In this document: piece by piece, positions 46,601 to 57,104 of the stretch | Layout: each line of letters begins with the position of its first letter | Numbering within the stretch: the first letter of the stretch is position 1 | NCBI RefSeq assembly: GCF_001424125.1 | Contig: NZ_LMQI01000005.1 | Location: 1-64,000, forward strand | Length of the DNA stretch: 64,000 nucleotides | Reading direction: 5' to 3' | Origin: Cellulomonas sp. Leaf395 | GTDB lineage: Bacteria > Actinomycetota > Actinomycetes > Actinomycetales > Cellulomonadaceae | Position numbers and translations under genes: made by a program | The notes under the pieces: model-generated | Databases searched by the model: none | What the model saw: only the letters and a program-made list of their open reading frames with translations | Told to the model about the DNA's origin: nothing

Positions 46601-49600
46601 GGTGGAGGTCGGTCCGCTCGCGGGCGTCCACGGCGGCGGCCGTCGTCACCGTCCCTGTGCTCGTCCTCGTGCTGGCGCTGCTCGACCAAGGCTTCCCGCT
46701 CGCCCGTCTGGACCTCAACGACGGTGGAGTCTGGCTGACGGCCACGAGCAAGCTGCAGCTGGGCCGCTGGAACGCGCAGGTCGAGGAGCTCAACGGCGGG
46801 CTCTCGGCGGCGGGGAGCAGGTTCGACGTCCTGCAGGACGAGAGTGACGTGCTGCTGGTCGAGCAGGGCTCGATCGCGGTGGTCGACCCGGCGTCGGTCA
46901 CGCTGACCACCCAGGTCGCCGTGCCTGGCGCGGACGTGACGATGGCCGCCGGCGTCGTGGCGGTGGTCGACCCCGGCGGGAACCTGTGGGTCCGGCCGAT
47001 CTCCGCCCTGGACACGCTGCGGATCGCGACGGACACCCCCGACGTCGAGCTCGGGAAGGGCGGTGCCGCCGTGGTCGCACGCAGCGGCGCCGTGCTGGCG
47101 GTGGCCCCCGAGGGCGGTGCGGTGACCCGCGTCGACCTCGTCGACGGTGCGGCGCGCAGCACGCCGCTGGGGACGCTCGGCGCCGGCCCGGTCGACCGGC
47201 TGACCGCCGTCGGCGACACCGCCGTCGTGCTGTCCGACCGGACCGTGCGGACCCTGGACGGCGAGGTGGCGCTTGAGGGCGACGACCTGGCCCTGCAGCA
47301 GCCGGGACCGGAGGCATCGCGCGTGCTCGTGGCCAGCCGCACCGCGCTGCTGGAGGTCCCGCTCGACGGCGGGTCCGCGGTGGAGCACCCGACCGACGGC
47401 TCGGGCGTGCCCGCCGAACCGGTACAGGTCGGTCGGTGCGCCCACGGCGCGTGGGCCTCGCCCGTCGGCTCGTACGTGCAGCTGTGCGACGGCGAGGACG
47501 CCGAGGTCCGCAACCTCGAGGAGATGTCCACCGCGGACGTGCTCGCCTTCCGGGTGAACCGGCAGGTCGTGGTGCTGAACGACACGCTGCGGGGCCGCCT
47601 CTGGATGCCGCTGCAGGACACCGACCTGCGGGTGCCGGACTGGACGCAGATCGAGCCGGAGGAGCAGCCCGACGAGGCCCAGGAGGAGACCGAGGCGTCG
47701 GACACGACCCAGGACCTGGTGACCGAGTGCTCCGCGGAGTCGGCCCCACCGACCGCCGCCGACGACGAGTTCGGCGTGCGACCCGGCCGGACCACGATCC
47801 TTCCGGTGATCGACAACGACTCGTCCTCCGACTGCGGGATCCTCGTCATCTCCGAGTTCGACCCGCTGCCCGCCGAGTTCGGCCGGATCGAGGCGATCTA
47901 CGGCGGACGTTCCCTGCAGGTGGCCGTCGCCGAGGGAGCCACCGGCACCGCGGAGCTGACGTACACGATCACCGACGGCCGCGGCACGAACGCGCCGTCC
48001 ACGGCGCGGGTGGTGCTCACCGCCCGGGACGGGTCGCTCGACTCGCCACCGGTCCAGCTGCGGACCGGCTCGCTCGAGGTCGAGCAGGGCGGACAGGCCG
48101 ACCACCAGACCCTCGCGGACTTCCTGGACCCCGACGGCGACGACCTGGTGCTCGTGGGCGCCACGACGGACCCGACCGCAGGATCCGTCCGGTTCCGGCA
48201 GGACGGGTCGGTGACGTTCCGGGCGGACGGCGCCCAGCTGGGCCGCACGAGCGTGACCCTCCTCGTGTCGGACGGGACGTCCACCACCGAGGGTCTCCTC
48301 GACGTCGACGTGCGCCCCGCGGGCTCGCTGGCGCCGCAGATCGACCCGGTGCACGCCGTGACCTACGTCGACCAGCCCGTGACGCTCCACCCGCTCGACG
48401 CCGTGCGCAGCTCGTCGGCCGAGCCGCCCCGGCTCGCGGGTGTCGAGGAGGTCGTCGGCGCCACGATCACGACCGACCTCCAGGGTGGCACCTTCACGTT
48501 CAGCGCGGCGCGCGCCGGCAGCTACTACGTACCGTTCCTCGTCTCGGCGCCGCCGCAGCAGGCGACCGGTCTGGCGCGGATCGACGTGCGCGTCTGGCCC
48601 GAGACGGACCAGCCGCCGATCGCGGTCCGGGACCAGGCGTTCCTCCCGGCGGACGGTGAGGTGACGCTCGACCCCCTGGCCAACGACACCGACCCCGCGG
48701 GCAAGGTGCTGGTCCTGCAGTCGGTCGACGCGCCCGAGGGGTTGCGGGTCGCCATCCTGGAGCACCACCTGGTGCAGATCTCCTCGGAACGGACGCTGAC
48801 CGCTCCCGTGGCACTGCGGTACACCGTATCCAACGGGCAGGACAGCACGGTCGGCGAGATCGTCGTGCACCCGGTGCCCCCGTCCGCCACGTCCCAGCCC
48901 CCGGTGGTGCCCAACGTCGAGGTGGACGTCCGGACCGGCGGGGTGGTCACGATCCCGGTGCTCGACGGCGCGTACGACCCCGACGGCGACCGGCTGACGC
49001 TGCGGACCCAGCTCGCCGAGCCCCTGGCGAGCGGGCAAGGGCTGCTGTTCGTCTCGGGCGACGTGCTGCGCTACCAGGCCCCCGACGAGCCCCTCACGGC
49101 GCGGGCGACGTTCGAGGTGGAGGACGCCACCGGCAACCTGACCGCCGCCACGGTGACCGTCCGCGTGCACGCGTCCGATGCGAGCGCGAAGGCTCCGCCA
49201 CGACCCGAGGACCTCGTCGCACGGGTGTTCCAGGGCGACACGGTCCGCATCAAGATCCCGCTCGTCGGGATCGACCCGGACGGCGACGGCGTGACGCTCC
49301 TCGGCATCGCGTCGTCGGCGCTCCGCGGACGTGTGACGGCGACGGGCGCGGACTGGCTCGAGTACCAGGCGTTCCCCGACGAGGTCGGCACCGACGAGTT
49401 CACCTATGCCGTCGAGGACTGGGTCGGGCAGCGTGCGGTGGCCACCATCCGCGTCGGCATCAGCCCGCGGCCCACGGACTCGGCGACGGTCGTCGCACGC
49501 GACGACGAGGTCACCGTCAAACCGGGTCAGCGGGTGGAGGTCCGGGTGCTGGCGAACGACGTCGACTCCAGCGGCGGCGAGCTCAACCTGGAGCCCGACC

Positions 49601-52600
49601 TGCAGATGGCCGACGGCATCGACGCCGAGGTCGACGACCGGCGGATCGTCGTGCAGGCACCCGACGAGGCGACCGTGCTCCAGATCGCGTACACCGCGTC
49701 CAACAAGCGTGGCGGGCGGGACACCGGGGTGCTCACCGTGACCGTGTCCGCGGACGCCCCGGTGCTGCCCCCCATCGCGCGCGACATCGTGGTGCCCGCG
49801 ACCGACACCCTGGACCGCACCGAGGTCTCGGTCGACGTGCTCGCGGTCGCGCAGAACCCGAGCGGCCCGCTGAGCGACCTCGAGGTCTCGGTACCGGGGT
49901 CGCAGTCCGACGTCGTGCGGGTCAGCGAGAACGGTGAGGTCGTCGTGACCCTCGTCGACCACGCCCAGACGGTGCCCTACCTGCTCACCAACCGGACCGG
50001 GACGAGTCCTGTCGCGTCCTACGCGTTCATCACCGTGCCGGCGCTCGGGTTCTTCCGGCCCGTGCCCCGCCCGAAGGCGCCCGAGCTGCGCGTGGCGTCC
50101 GGGGAGAGCCTCATCATCCCGCTCGGCGAGCAGGTCCAGGTGGCACCCGGGCGCACGGCGCGGATCGCCGACCCGCTGGGCGTGTCTGCCACCCGGTCCG
50201 ACGGCACGAGCCCGATCGTGAACGACGAGACGCTCCAGTTCACGTCGGCGCCCGGGTACGCCGGACCGGCGTCGATCACCGTCCCCGTGACGGACGCGTC
50301 CTCCCCGGGGGACCCCTCGGCGCGGACGTCCGTCATCACGCTCCAGATCACGGTGTACGCCGTCGACGACTACCCGCCGACCTTCGAGCCGTCGGTCATC
50401 GACGTCGCACCCGGTGAGCCGGCACTCGCGGTCGACCTCCGGTCCTTCACGACGGGACCGGAAGGGGAGAACCCGACGGACGGTCGGTACGCGTACACCC
50501 TGGTCTCGGCGATCCCCGCCGGGTTCTCGGGTGGCATCACCGACGGCGTGCTGAGCATCGCCGCCGACGCGACCACCTCCAAGGGCCGCACCGAGTCCCT
50601 GGCCGTCCGGGTGGGCTACGGACGCACGGGCTCGTTCGAGACGGCCGTCGACGTGCGGGTGATCGCCAGCACCCGGCCGACGATCCGGCTGGTCGACCGC
50701 ACGATCCCGGACGGGGCGGAGGGCCGCCAGAGCACCGTCAACGTGCTCGAGGGTGCGTTCAACCCGTTCGCGCCCGAGCCGATGACCGTCGTCGGCGCCA
50801 CGGTGGAGACACCGGGTGCGGGCACGGCCGGGGCCACGGCGAGCACGGTGAGCGTGCGGCCCGCCGACGGGTTCATCGGGCAGATGGTCACGCGGTTCCG
50901 GGTCCGGGACGTCACCGGCGACCCGGACCGCGAGGTCGAGGGTCGGGTCACCGTCATCGTGCGCGGCAAGCCCGCCACGCCGACAGCCCCGCGGATCGGG
51001 GAGGTGCGGGACCGGACGGTCGTGCTGTCCTGGGACGCGCCGGACAACCGTGGCGCGCCGATCACCGGGTACCGCGTCGTGACGAGCCCGGGCAACATCG
51101 TGCGGCAGTGCGCGAGCACGACCTGCACCGTCGACGGTCTCACCAACGACGTCGAGTACACGTTCACGGTCGCGGCGCAGAACGAGGTCGACTGGTCGGA
51201 ACCGAGCGCGCCGTCCGCACCCGCGCGACCCGACGCGGTCCCGGAGGCGCCGGCCGCCCCTCTGCTCGACTTCGGCGACGGCTCGATCAAGGCGAGCTGG
51301 TCGGCGCCCGTCTCGGGTGGATCACCGATCACCAGCTACACGCTCGAGATATCTCCCGCGCCGCCGGCCGGGCCGGCCTCGGTGACGTCCACCACGACGA
51401 GCTACACGTTCGCCGGTCTGCGGAACGGCACGGCGTACTCCGTCCGGGTGCGGGCGCACAACAAGGCACCGGAGCCGAGCGGCTGGTCGCCGTCGTCGAT
51501 CCCGATGGTCCCGGCGCGCGTGCCCGACGCACCGACGGTGACAGCGACGCCGACCGACTCCACGCTCGGTCGGCTCATCGCGATCACGTGGACCGCCCCG
51601 GTCGACAACGGCGACGCGGTGGCGCAGTACGAGGTCGTCGTCGACGGACCCGGCGGTGGCACGTACGCCGTCGCGGCAGGCACGCAGCAGCTGACCTTCG
51701 ACCAGGCGCAGACCAAGTACCCGTACAAGGTCTCGGTGCGGGCCAAGAACAAGGCTGGCTGGGGAGAGGTCGGCACCACGACGGCGTCGACGTTCGGGCT
51801 CCCGAGCGCACCGACGACGGTGACCGCCACGGCGATCGCCGGGGCCGGTCGGATCGAGGTGCGCTGGTCCGGCGCCGACGACAACGGCACCCCGATCCAG
51901 TCCTACGTCGTCCGGCTCCCCGACGGCGGCGAGCTCGACGTGGGGAACCGGTCCTCCTGGACGTTCGAGAACCTCACCGGCGGGGCGAGCTACACCTACC
52001 AGGTGCGCGCGGTGAACGGTGCGGGATCGAGCGGCTTGAGCGTCCCGGCGACGGCGACGGCGACCACCCCGCCGGGCCGGCCCACCGTCTCGGTCGCGGT
52101 GACCGGCAACGGCGACGGGGGCCGACCCACCCAGATCACCATCGGACATGGCGACGTCGACGACGGTGGTGGCGGCGCGGTGACGTACACGTGGGTCCTG
52201 ACCGGCGACCGCGACAGTGCGTCGGGGACGTTCACCGGGACCACCGCCGCCGTCGACGTCTCCTCCTGGCGCCTCCCGTTCAAGGGGACCCGGGTGACGG
52301 CGACAGTGACCGCCAGCACCGCTCTCGGGTCCACCACCGGTGAGGGCTTCACCGACGTGTCATGGGGCCAGGCGCCGAGCATCGTCCGCGGCCTGACGAT
52401 CACTCCCGACGACGCGACCAGGCCCACGAGCGTGTCCGCAGTCTGGTCGCCGCCCGAGACCGACGGAGGCCTCGGCGTGGACGGCTACCGCGTCTGCTGG
52501 GCGGTCAACGGCGGTGGCGCCCAGGGCTGCAGCACCATCGGTGCGACCACGGCCGACAAGGACCTCGACGAGCTCGGCCTGCCGACGCCCCAGCCTGGCA

Positions 52601-52689
52601 ACACCGTGACCGTCTCAGTGACCCCCAGCAACGACCGTGGCGATGGGCCGACAGCCTCCGCGACCTACACGGTGGCGGTCGCCCCATGA
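46597..52689 (+). CDS. Giant Ig-like/FN3 surface protein (2030 residues)
   Basis: One N-terminal membrane anchor (about residues 12-32), then a ~330-residue propeller-like region (VLLVEQGSIAVVDPASVTL, GVVAVVDPGGNLWVRP), then about ten tandem cadherin/Ig-like domains marked by DDEFGVRPGRTTILPVIDND, LDPDGDDLVLV, YDPDGDRLTL and DPDGDGVTLLG. The last ~550 residues hold at least four FN3 domains (APRIGEVRDRTVVLSW, TAYSVRVRAHNKA, YPYKVSVRAKNKAGW, SYTYQVRAVNGAGSSG). There is no sortase motif. It probably extends from the membrane through the wall. ATG 46597 overlaps the kinase stop, so it is translated with the kinase. Confidence 0.88.
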   Translation: MRWRSVRSRASTAAAVVTVPVLVLVLALLDQGFPLARLDLNDGGVWLTATSKLQLGRWNAQVEELNGGLSAAGSRFDVLQDESDVLLVEQGSIAVVDPASVTLTTQVAVPGADVTMAAGVVAVVDPGGNLWVRPISALDTLRIATDTPDVELGKGGAAVVARSGAVLAVAPEGGAVTRVDLVDGAARSTPLGTLGAGPVDRLTAVGDTAVVLSDRTVRTLDGEVALEGDDLALQQPGPEASRVLVASRTALLEVPLDGGSAVEHPTDGSGVPAEPVQVGRCAHGAWASPVGSYVQLCDGEDAEVRNLEEMSTADVLAFRVNRQVVVLNDTLRGRLWMPLQDTDLRVPDWTQIEPEEQPDEAQEETEASDTTQDLVTECSAESAPPTAADDEFGVRPGRTTILPVIDNDSSSDCGILVISEFDPLPAEFGRIEAIYGGRSLQVAVAEGATGTAELTYTITDGRGTNAPSTARVVLTARDGSLDSPPVQLRTGSLEVEQGGQADHQTLADFLDPDGDDLVLVGATTDPTAGSVRFRQDGSVTFRADGAQLGRTSVTLLVSDGTSTTEGLLDVDVRPAGSLAPQIDPVHAVTYVDQPVTLHPLDAVRSSSAEPPRLAGVEEVVGATITTDLQGGTFTFSAARAGSYYVPFLVSAPPQQATGLARIDVRVWPETDQPPIAVRDQAFLPADGEVTLDPLANDTDPAGKVLVLQSVDAPEGLRVAILEHHLVQISSERTLTAPVALRYTVSNGQDSTVGEIVVHPVPPSATSQPPVVPNVEVDVRTGGVVTIPVLDGAYDPDGDRLTLRTQLAEPLASGQGLLFVSGDVLRYQAPDEPLTARATFEVEDATGNLTAATVTVRVHASDASAKAPPRPEDLVARVFQGDTVRIKIPLVGIDPDGDGVTLLGIASSALRGRVTATGADWLEYQAFPDEVGTDEFTYAVEDWVGQRAVATIRVGISPRPTDSATVVARDDEVTVKPGQRVEVRVLANDVDSSGGELNLEPDLQMADGIDAEVDDRRIVVQAPDEATVLQIAYTASNKRGGRDTGVLTVTVSADAPVLPPIARDIVVPATDTLDRTEVSVDVLAVAQNPSGPLSDLEVSVPGSQSDVVRVSENGEVVVTLVDHAQTVPYLLTNRTGTSPVASYAFITVPALGFFRPVPRPKAPELRVASGESLIIPLGEQVQVAPGRTARIADPLGVSATRSDGTSPIVNDETLQFTSAPGYAGPASITVPVTDASSPGDPSARTSVITLQITVYAVDDYPPTFEPSVIDVAPGEPALAVDLRSFTTGPEGENPTDGRYAYTLVSAIPAGFSGGITDGVLSIAADATTSKGRTESLAVRVGYGRTGSFETAVDVRVIASTRPTIRLVDRTIPDGAEGRQSTVNVLEGAFNPFAPEPMTVVGATVETPGAGTAGATASTVSVRPADGFIGQMVTRFRVRDVTGDPDREVEGRVTVIVRGKPATPTAPRIGEVRDRTVVLSWDAPDNRGAPITGYRVVTSPGNIVRQCASTTCTVDGLTNDVEYTFTVAAQNEVDWSEPSAPSAPARPDAVPEAPAAPLLDFGDGSIKASWSAPVSGGSPITSYTLEISPAPPAGPASVTSTTTSYTFAGLRNGTAYSVRVRAHNKAPEPSGWSPSSIPMVPARVPDAPTVTATPTDSTLGRLIAITWTAPVDNGDAVAQYEVVVDGPGGGTYAVAAGTQQLTFDQAQTKYPYKVSVRAKNKAGWGEVGTTTASTFGLPSAPTTVTATAIAGAGRIEVRWSGADDNGTPIQSYVVRLPDGGELDVGNRSSWTFENLTGGASYTYQVRAVNGAGSSGLSVPATATATTPPGRPTVSVAVTGNGDGGRPTQITIGHGDVDDGGGGAVTYTWVLTGDRDSASGTFTGTTAAVDVSSWRLPFKGTRVTATVTASTALGSTTGEGFTDVSWGQAPSIVRGLTITPDDATRPTSVSAVWSPPETDGGLGVDGYRVCWAVNGGGAQGCSTIGATTADKDLDELGLPTPQPGNTVTVSVTPSNDRGDGPTASATYTVAVAP

Positions 52690-52741
52690 CCTCCCTGTAC
52701 CCGAGGGGCACCGAGCCCCGACACCGAAGGAGAAGTACTCG

Positions 52742-53698
52742 ATGACCCCCGAGCAGAGCATCTGGTTCGCCGAGACGTTCGACGCACTCGTGTCCAACGT
52801 CGGTCTGGCGCTGCTCGGCAAGGAGCACACGGTCCGCCTCGCGCTCACGGCCATGGTCGCCGAGGGTCACCTGCTGCTCGAGGACGCGCCCGGCACCGGC
52901 AAGACGTCGCTGGCCAAGGCGCTCGCCGCGACGGTGCAGGGCAGCCACCACCGGATCCAGTTCACGCCGGACCTGCTGCCGTCCGACGTCACCGGCGTGA
53001 CGATCTACGACCAGAGCACGCACCGGTTCGAGTTCCACCCGGGCCCGATCTTCGCGTCGGTCGTCCTCGCGGACGAGATCAACCGTGCGTCGCCGAAGAC
53101 GCAGGCGGCGCTCCTCGAGGTCATGGAGGAGGGGCACATCACCGTCGACGGCGTCACGCACCCGGTGGGTCGGCCGTTCATGGTGATCGCGACGCAGAAC
53201 CCCATCGAGCAGGCAGGCACGTACCGCCTGCCGGAGGCCCAGCTGGACCGGTTCCTCATCAAGACCTCGCTGGGGTACCCGGACCGTTCGTCGACGATCG
53301 AGATCCTGGCGGGGGCGAAGGACCGCACGACGAACCTGACCCCGCGGATCACCACGCAGGCGGTCGGCACCATGGCGGACCTCGCGCAGACCGTGCACAT
53401 CGACGAGGTCGTGCTCGACTACGTCGCCCGGCTCATCGAGGCGACGCGTGACGACTCGCAGACCTCCATCGGGGCGAGCGTGCGCGGTGGTCTGGCGCTC
53501 GTGCGGACCGCCAAGGTGTGGGCAGCCGCGTCCGGGCGCGAGTACGTGATCCCCGACGACGTGAAGGACCTCGCCCAGCCTGTGCTGGCGCACCGCCTGC
53601 TGCTCGACACGGAGGCGGAGTTCGCCGGTGTGACGGCGGGGGAGATCCTGGGCCGGATCCTCGAGACGACGGCACCGCCGGCTGTGCGGGTGGGCTGA
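52742..53698 (+). CDS. MoxR-family AAA+ ATPase
   Basis: 318 residues. Walker A EDAPGTGKTSL, Walker B LADEINRASPKTQAALLEVMEE in parts, and FMVIATQNPIEQAGTYRLPEAQLDRF in parts (sensor 1 and arginine finger) are the MoxR pattern. MoxR ATPases act as chaperones, usually with a DUF58 or VWA partner; the DUF58 gene follows after 2 bases. ATG 52742 has AAGGAG upstream. It lies 52 bases after the giant surface protein gene. Confidence 0.95.
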   Translation: MTPEQSIWFAETFDALVSNVGLALLGKEHTVRLALTAMVAEGHLLLEDAPGTGKTSLAKALAATVQGSHHRIQFTPDLLPSDVTGVTIYDQSTHRFEFHPGPIFASVVLADEINRASPKTQAALLEVMEEGHITVDGVTHPVGRPFMVIATQNPIEQAGTYRLPEAQLDRFLIKTSLGYPDRSSTIEILAGAKDRTTNLTPRITTQAVGTMADLAQTVHIDEVVLDYVARLIEATRDDSQTSIGASVRGGLALVRTAKVWAAASGREYVIPDDVKDLAQPVLAHRLLLDTEAEFAGVTAGEILGRILETTAPPAVRVG

Positions 53699-53700
53699 CC

Positions 53701-54849
53701 GTGGGTCTTCGGATCTCACCGATCGGGTGGGGGGTCGTCGCCGTGGCGGCCCTCGGCCTCGTGCTGGGCCGGTGGTTCGGGTGGCTGGAGCTCGCGGCGA
53801 TCGGTTCCGCACTGACGGCGGTGCTCGTCGTGTCGCTGCTGATGACCGCCGGCCGGGCGCGCTACGCGGTCACGCTCGACATGGCCGACCGCCGGGTGAA
53901 GGTGGGGGAGCGCGCCCTCGGCCGCCTCGAGGTGCGCAACGTCGCGCGCCGCCGGTCGCTGCCGTCCCGGATCGAGCTGCCTGTCGGCGCGGTCGTCGCC
54001 GAGCTCGCTGTCCCGGCGCTCGCTCCCGGCGCCGCGCACGACGACCTGTTCGCCATCCCGACCACCCGCCGTGCGGTGATCGTGGTCGGCCCGGTGCGCT
54101 CTGTCCGCGGCGACCCGTTCGGGCTCGTGCGCCGCAGCGTGCGGTGGACCCGGCCGGTCGAGGTGTTCGTCCACCCGCTCCTCGTGTCCCTCGCGGGCGC
54201 GAGCTCCGGCCTGCTGCGCGACCTGGAGGGTCAGGCGACGCGTGACCTGTCGGACTCCGACCTGTCGTTCCACGCCCTGCGCGACTACGTCGCGGGCGAC
54301 GACCGGCGGTACATCCACTGGCGCACGACGGCGCGCCGCGGAAGCCTCATGGTCAAGCAGTTCGAGGACACGCGGCGCACGACGACGGCGCTCGCCCTGG
54401 CCACGGACCCGGGGGACTACGCCGACGACGACGAGCTGGAGCTCGCCGTGTCGGTGGTCGCCTCCGTCGGGGTCCAGACGCTCCGCGAGGAGCGGGATCT
54501 GGTCGTGCTTGCCGGGCCCGGCAAGCTTCGGGTGGAGACGCCCCCGCTGCTGCTCGACGACTGCTCCGCGATCGCGTGGTCCAGCACCGGTGCGGGAGTG
54601 GCCCTGCTGGGACGTCGCGTCGTGCGCGAGGCGGCGGAGGCCTCCGTGGCGATGCTCGTGACGGGCTCGGTGCCCAGCGACGCGGACCTGCGGCTCGGCG
54701 CCCGGCACGTGACGGCAGGGACGCGCACGGTGGTCGTGCGGTGCGAACGTGGCGCGGACGTCTCGGTGCGCACCAAGGGCTCCCTGAGCCTCGCGACGAT
54801 CGGCCACCTGGACGACCTGCCGCGCCTGCTCAGGCGGGTGACCGCGTGA
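53701..54849 (+). CDS. DUF58 domain membrane protein
   Basis: 382 residues. Two N-terminal membrane helices (about 8-55), a beta-rich exported part, then the DUF58 signature DLSDSDLSFHALRDYVAGDDRRYIHWRTTAR in parts, followed by a VWA-like fold. DUF58 proteins are the usual partners of MoxR ATPases. GTG 53701 starts 2 bases after the MoxR stop. Its stop overlaps the transglutaminase-fold gene by GTGA. Confidence 0.9.
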   Translation: MGLRISPIGWGVVAVAALGLVLGRWFGWLELAAIGSALTAVLVVSLLMTAGRARYAVTLDMADRRVKVGERALGRLEVRNVARRRSLPSRIELPVGAVVAELAVPALAPGAAHDDLFAIPTTRRAVIVVGPVRSVRGDPFGLVRRSVRWTRPVEVFVHPLLVSLAGASSGLLRDLEGQATRDLSDSDLSFHALRDYVAGDDRRYIHWRTTARRGSLMVKQFEDTRRTTTALALATDPGDYADDDELELAVSVVASVGVQTLREERDLVVLAGPGKLRVETPPLLLDDCSAIAWSSTGAGVALLGRRVVREAAEASVAMLVTGSVPSDADLRLGARHVTAGTRTVVVRCERGADVSVRTKGSLSLATIGHLDDLPRLLRRVTA

Positions 54850-57104
54850 CCCAGCGGCCCGCCGCTCGCGCAGCCGTCGACGTGGCGTGCCTGGTCGGCG
54901 CCCTCGCCTTCGCGCTCGCCCCCCTGCTCGAGGTGTACGGCGGTCTGACGGCGCTCCCCGCCCTGGCCGGCGGTCTGCTGCTCGGCACGACGGTTGCGGT
55001 GGTCGGAGCTGCGCGGCGCTGGTCGGCGATCACCGTCGTCGCCGCCGTCATCGTGGTGTACGTGCTCGCCGGTGGGGCGCTGGCCGCACCGGGAACCACG
55101 GTCGCCGGCGTGGTCCCGACCCCGGCGACCGTCGTGGACCTGGCACGCGGCGCGGCGTCCACCTGGAAGCAGGTGCTCACGCTCCAGCCGCCGGTCGGGT
55201 CGGACGGCACGCTGCTCGTCGCGGCCTACCTGCTGGCGCTCGTCGGGTCGTGCCTCGCCGTGTCGGTCGCCCTGCGGGCGCGCACGGGTGCCACGGCGGC
55301 GTCTGCGGTGCTCGTGCCCGTGGCGGTGATGATCGCGACGATCGTGCTGGGCACCCGCCGCCCGATCGTCGACCCCGTCCTCACCGGCGTGGTGCTGGTC
55401 GTCGTCCTGCTGCCGTGGGCGTCGTGGCGTGCGGGGCTGCTACGCGCGAGGCGTGTCGTCGCGACGGGCGCGCTCGTCGCGGTGGCGGTCGGGGCGGCCG
55501 TCGTCGGCGCACCCGTCGTGGTCGGCGCCACCGACCGGTTCGTCGTGCGTGACGAGATGGTTCCTCCCTTCGACCCGCGGGACTACCCGAGCCCCCTGTC
55601 CGCCTTCCGGGAGTTCGTGAAGGAGGACGTCCCGCTGTTCACGGTCACCGGCCTGCCCGAGGGGGCGCGGGTCCGGCTGGCGACCATGGACCGGTACGAC
55701 GGCGTCGTCTGGAACGTAGCGGGAGACGGGTCCGCGCAGGCGTCCGGGGAGTTCCGCCGGGTCGGCTCCGAGATCGACACGACGGTGCGGGGGGACCAGG
55801 CGCACGTCGAGTTCACCCTGGACCAGCTCGACGGCGTCTGGCTCCCGACGGTCGGTCAGGCCACGGCCTTCGACGTCGACGACGCCGACGCGGCGAGCGA
55901 CCTGCGCTACAACGACGCGACGGGCGCGGCCGTGCTCACCGGGGGCGTCCGCGAGGGACTGGAGTACGGGATCGACGTCGTCGTGCCGCGCGTGCCACCG
56001 GTGACCGAGGTGGGCAGCGCGCCTGCGTCCGACGTCGCGCAGCCACCGCTCGCCAATGTGCCGGAGGTCGCCGCGGTGACCGCCGCGGACGTGGCACGCG
56101 ACGCGGGCAGCCCGGTGCAGATCGGCGCCGCCCTGGAGTCGTGGCTCGCCGAGGAGGGCTACTTCAGCCACGGCGTCGAGGTCTCGGGCACGGAGTCGCT
56201 GTCCGGCCACGGCGCCGACCGGATCACGTCGCTGCTCGGTGGCGACCTCATGGTGGGCGACGGCGAGCAGTACGCCGCGGCGATGGCGCTGATGGCGCGC
56301 GAGATGGGTCTGCCCGCGCGGGTCGTGCTGGGGTTCGTCCCGGAGCCGGGCGCGGAGGACGGGCCCGTCGAGGTCACCGGCAAGGACGTCCAGGCGTGGG
56401 TCGAGGTCGCGTTCCAGGGCTACGGCTGGGTGCCGTTCGACCCGACGCCGCCGCCGGAGCAGACCCCGCAGGAGGAGGACCAGGAGAAGCCCTCCGAGCC
56501 GAACCCGCAGGTCGTGCAGCCCCCGCCGCCGCCCCCGGGAGCTGTCACACCGCCCGACGAGGACACCGAGCAGCCCCAGACCGACGACCCGGACGAGCAG
56601 GAGGACGGCAGCGCGCTGTTCTGGCGGATCGCCCGGGTGGCAGGGCTCGTCTCGATCCCCCTGCTGCTGCTCGCGTCGCCGCTGCTCGTCATCGTCGCGC
56701 TCAAGGCACGACGCCGGCGTCGTCGTCGCCGCAGCCCCGACCCGGTGGCCCGCGTGGCGGGCGGCTGGGACGAGGTGCTGGACACCGCTCGCGACCTGCG
56801 CCGGCCGGCGGGTGCCCTGGCGACGCGCAACGAGTCGGCGCTCGCGCTCGCGGCCTCCTTCGCCGACAGTCCCGGTGGTGCGCTCGTCGCCACGCGCGTC
56901 GGTGCGCTCGCGCGCTCGGCGGACCACGCCGTGTTCAGCGCCGGTGAGCCGAGCGGGGCGCACGCCACCGCATACTGGGCAGACGTCCAGCAGACGGTCG
57001 AGGCGATGACCCGCAGCGTCGGCTGGCGCCGGCGGGTGCGGGCCCGGGTGTCCGTCGCCTCGCTGAAGAACCATCGCAACCGCCGCCCGAAGGGCACGTC
57101 ATGA
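54846..57104 (+). CDS. TgpA-like membrane protein with pseudo-transglutaminase domain
   Basis: 752 residues. Seven or so N-terminal membrane helices (about 10-235), an exported transglutaminase-fold domain, a Pro/Glu/Asp-rich linker, one more membrane helix (about 592-615) and a cytoplasmic tail with an Arg tract. At the catalytic positions Gly473 replaces Cys (GDGEQYAAAM against the usual GxCEQFA) and Gln516 replaces His (DVQAWVEV against HAWxEV). The fold is kept (WVPFDPTPPP), so it is probably a binding domain, not an enzyme. GTG 54846 overlaps the DUF58 stop; its stop overlaps the next gene by ATGA. Confidence 0.88.
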   Translation: MTQRPAARAAVDVACLVGALAFALAPLLEVYGGLTALPALAGGLLLGTTVAVVGAARRWSAITVVAAVIVVYVLAGGALAAPGTTVAGVVPTPATVVDLARGAASTWKQVLTLQPPVGSDGTLLVAAYLLALVGSCLAVSVALRARTGATAASAVLVPVAVMIATIVLGTRRPIVDPVLTGVVLVVVLLPWASWRAGLLRARRVVATGALVAVAVGAAVVGAPVVVGATDRFVVRDEMVPPFDPRDYPSPLSAFREFVKEDVPLFTVTGLPEGARVRLATMDRYDGVVWNVAGDGSAQASGEFRRVGSEIDTTVRGDQAHVEFTLDQLDGVWLPTVGQATAFDVDDADAASDLRYNDATGAAVLTGGVREGLEYGIDVVVPRVPPVTEVGSAPASDVAQPPLANVPEVAAVTAADVARDAGSPVQIGAALESWLAEEGYFSHGVEVSGTESLSGHGADRITSLLGGDLMVGDGEQYAAAMALMAREMGLPARVVLGFVPEPGAEDGPVEVTGKDVQAWVEVAFQGYGWVPFDPTPPPEQTPQEEDQEKPSEPNPQVVQPPPPPPGAVTPPDEDTEQPQTDDPDEQEDGSALFWRIARVAGLVSIPLLLLASPLLVIVALKARRRRRRRRSPDPVARVAGGWDEVLDTARDLRRPAGALATRNESALALAASFADSPGGALVATRVGALARSADHAVFSAGEPSGAHATAYWADVQQTVEAMTRSVGWRRRVRARVSVASLKNHRNRRPKGTS

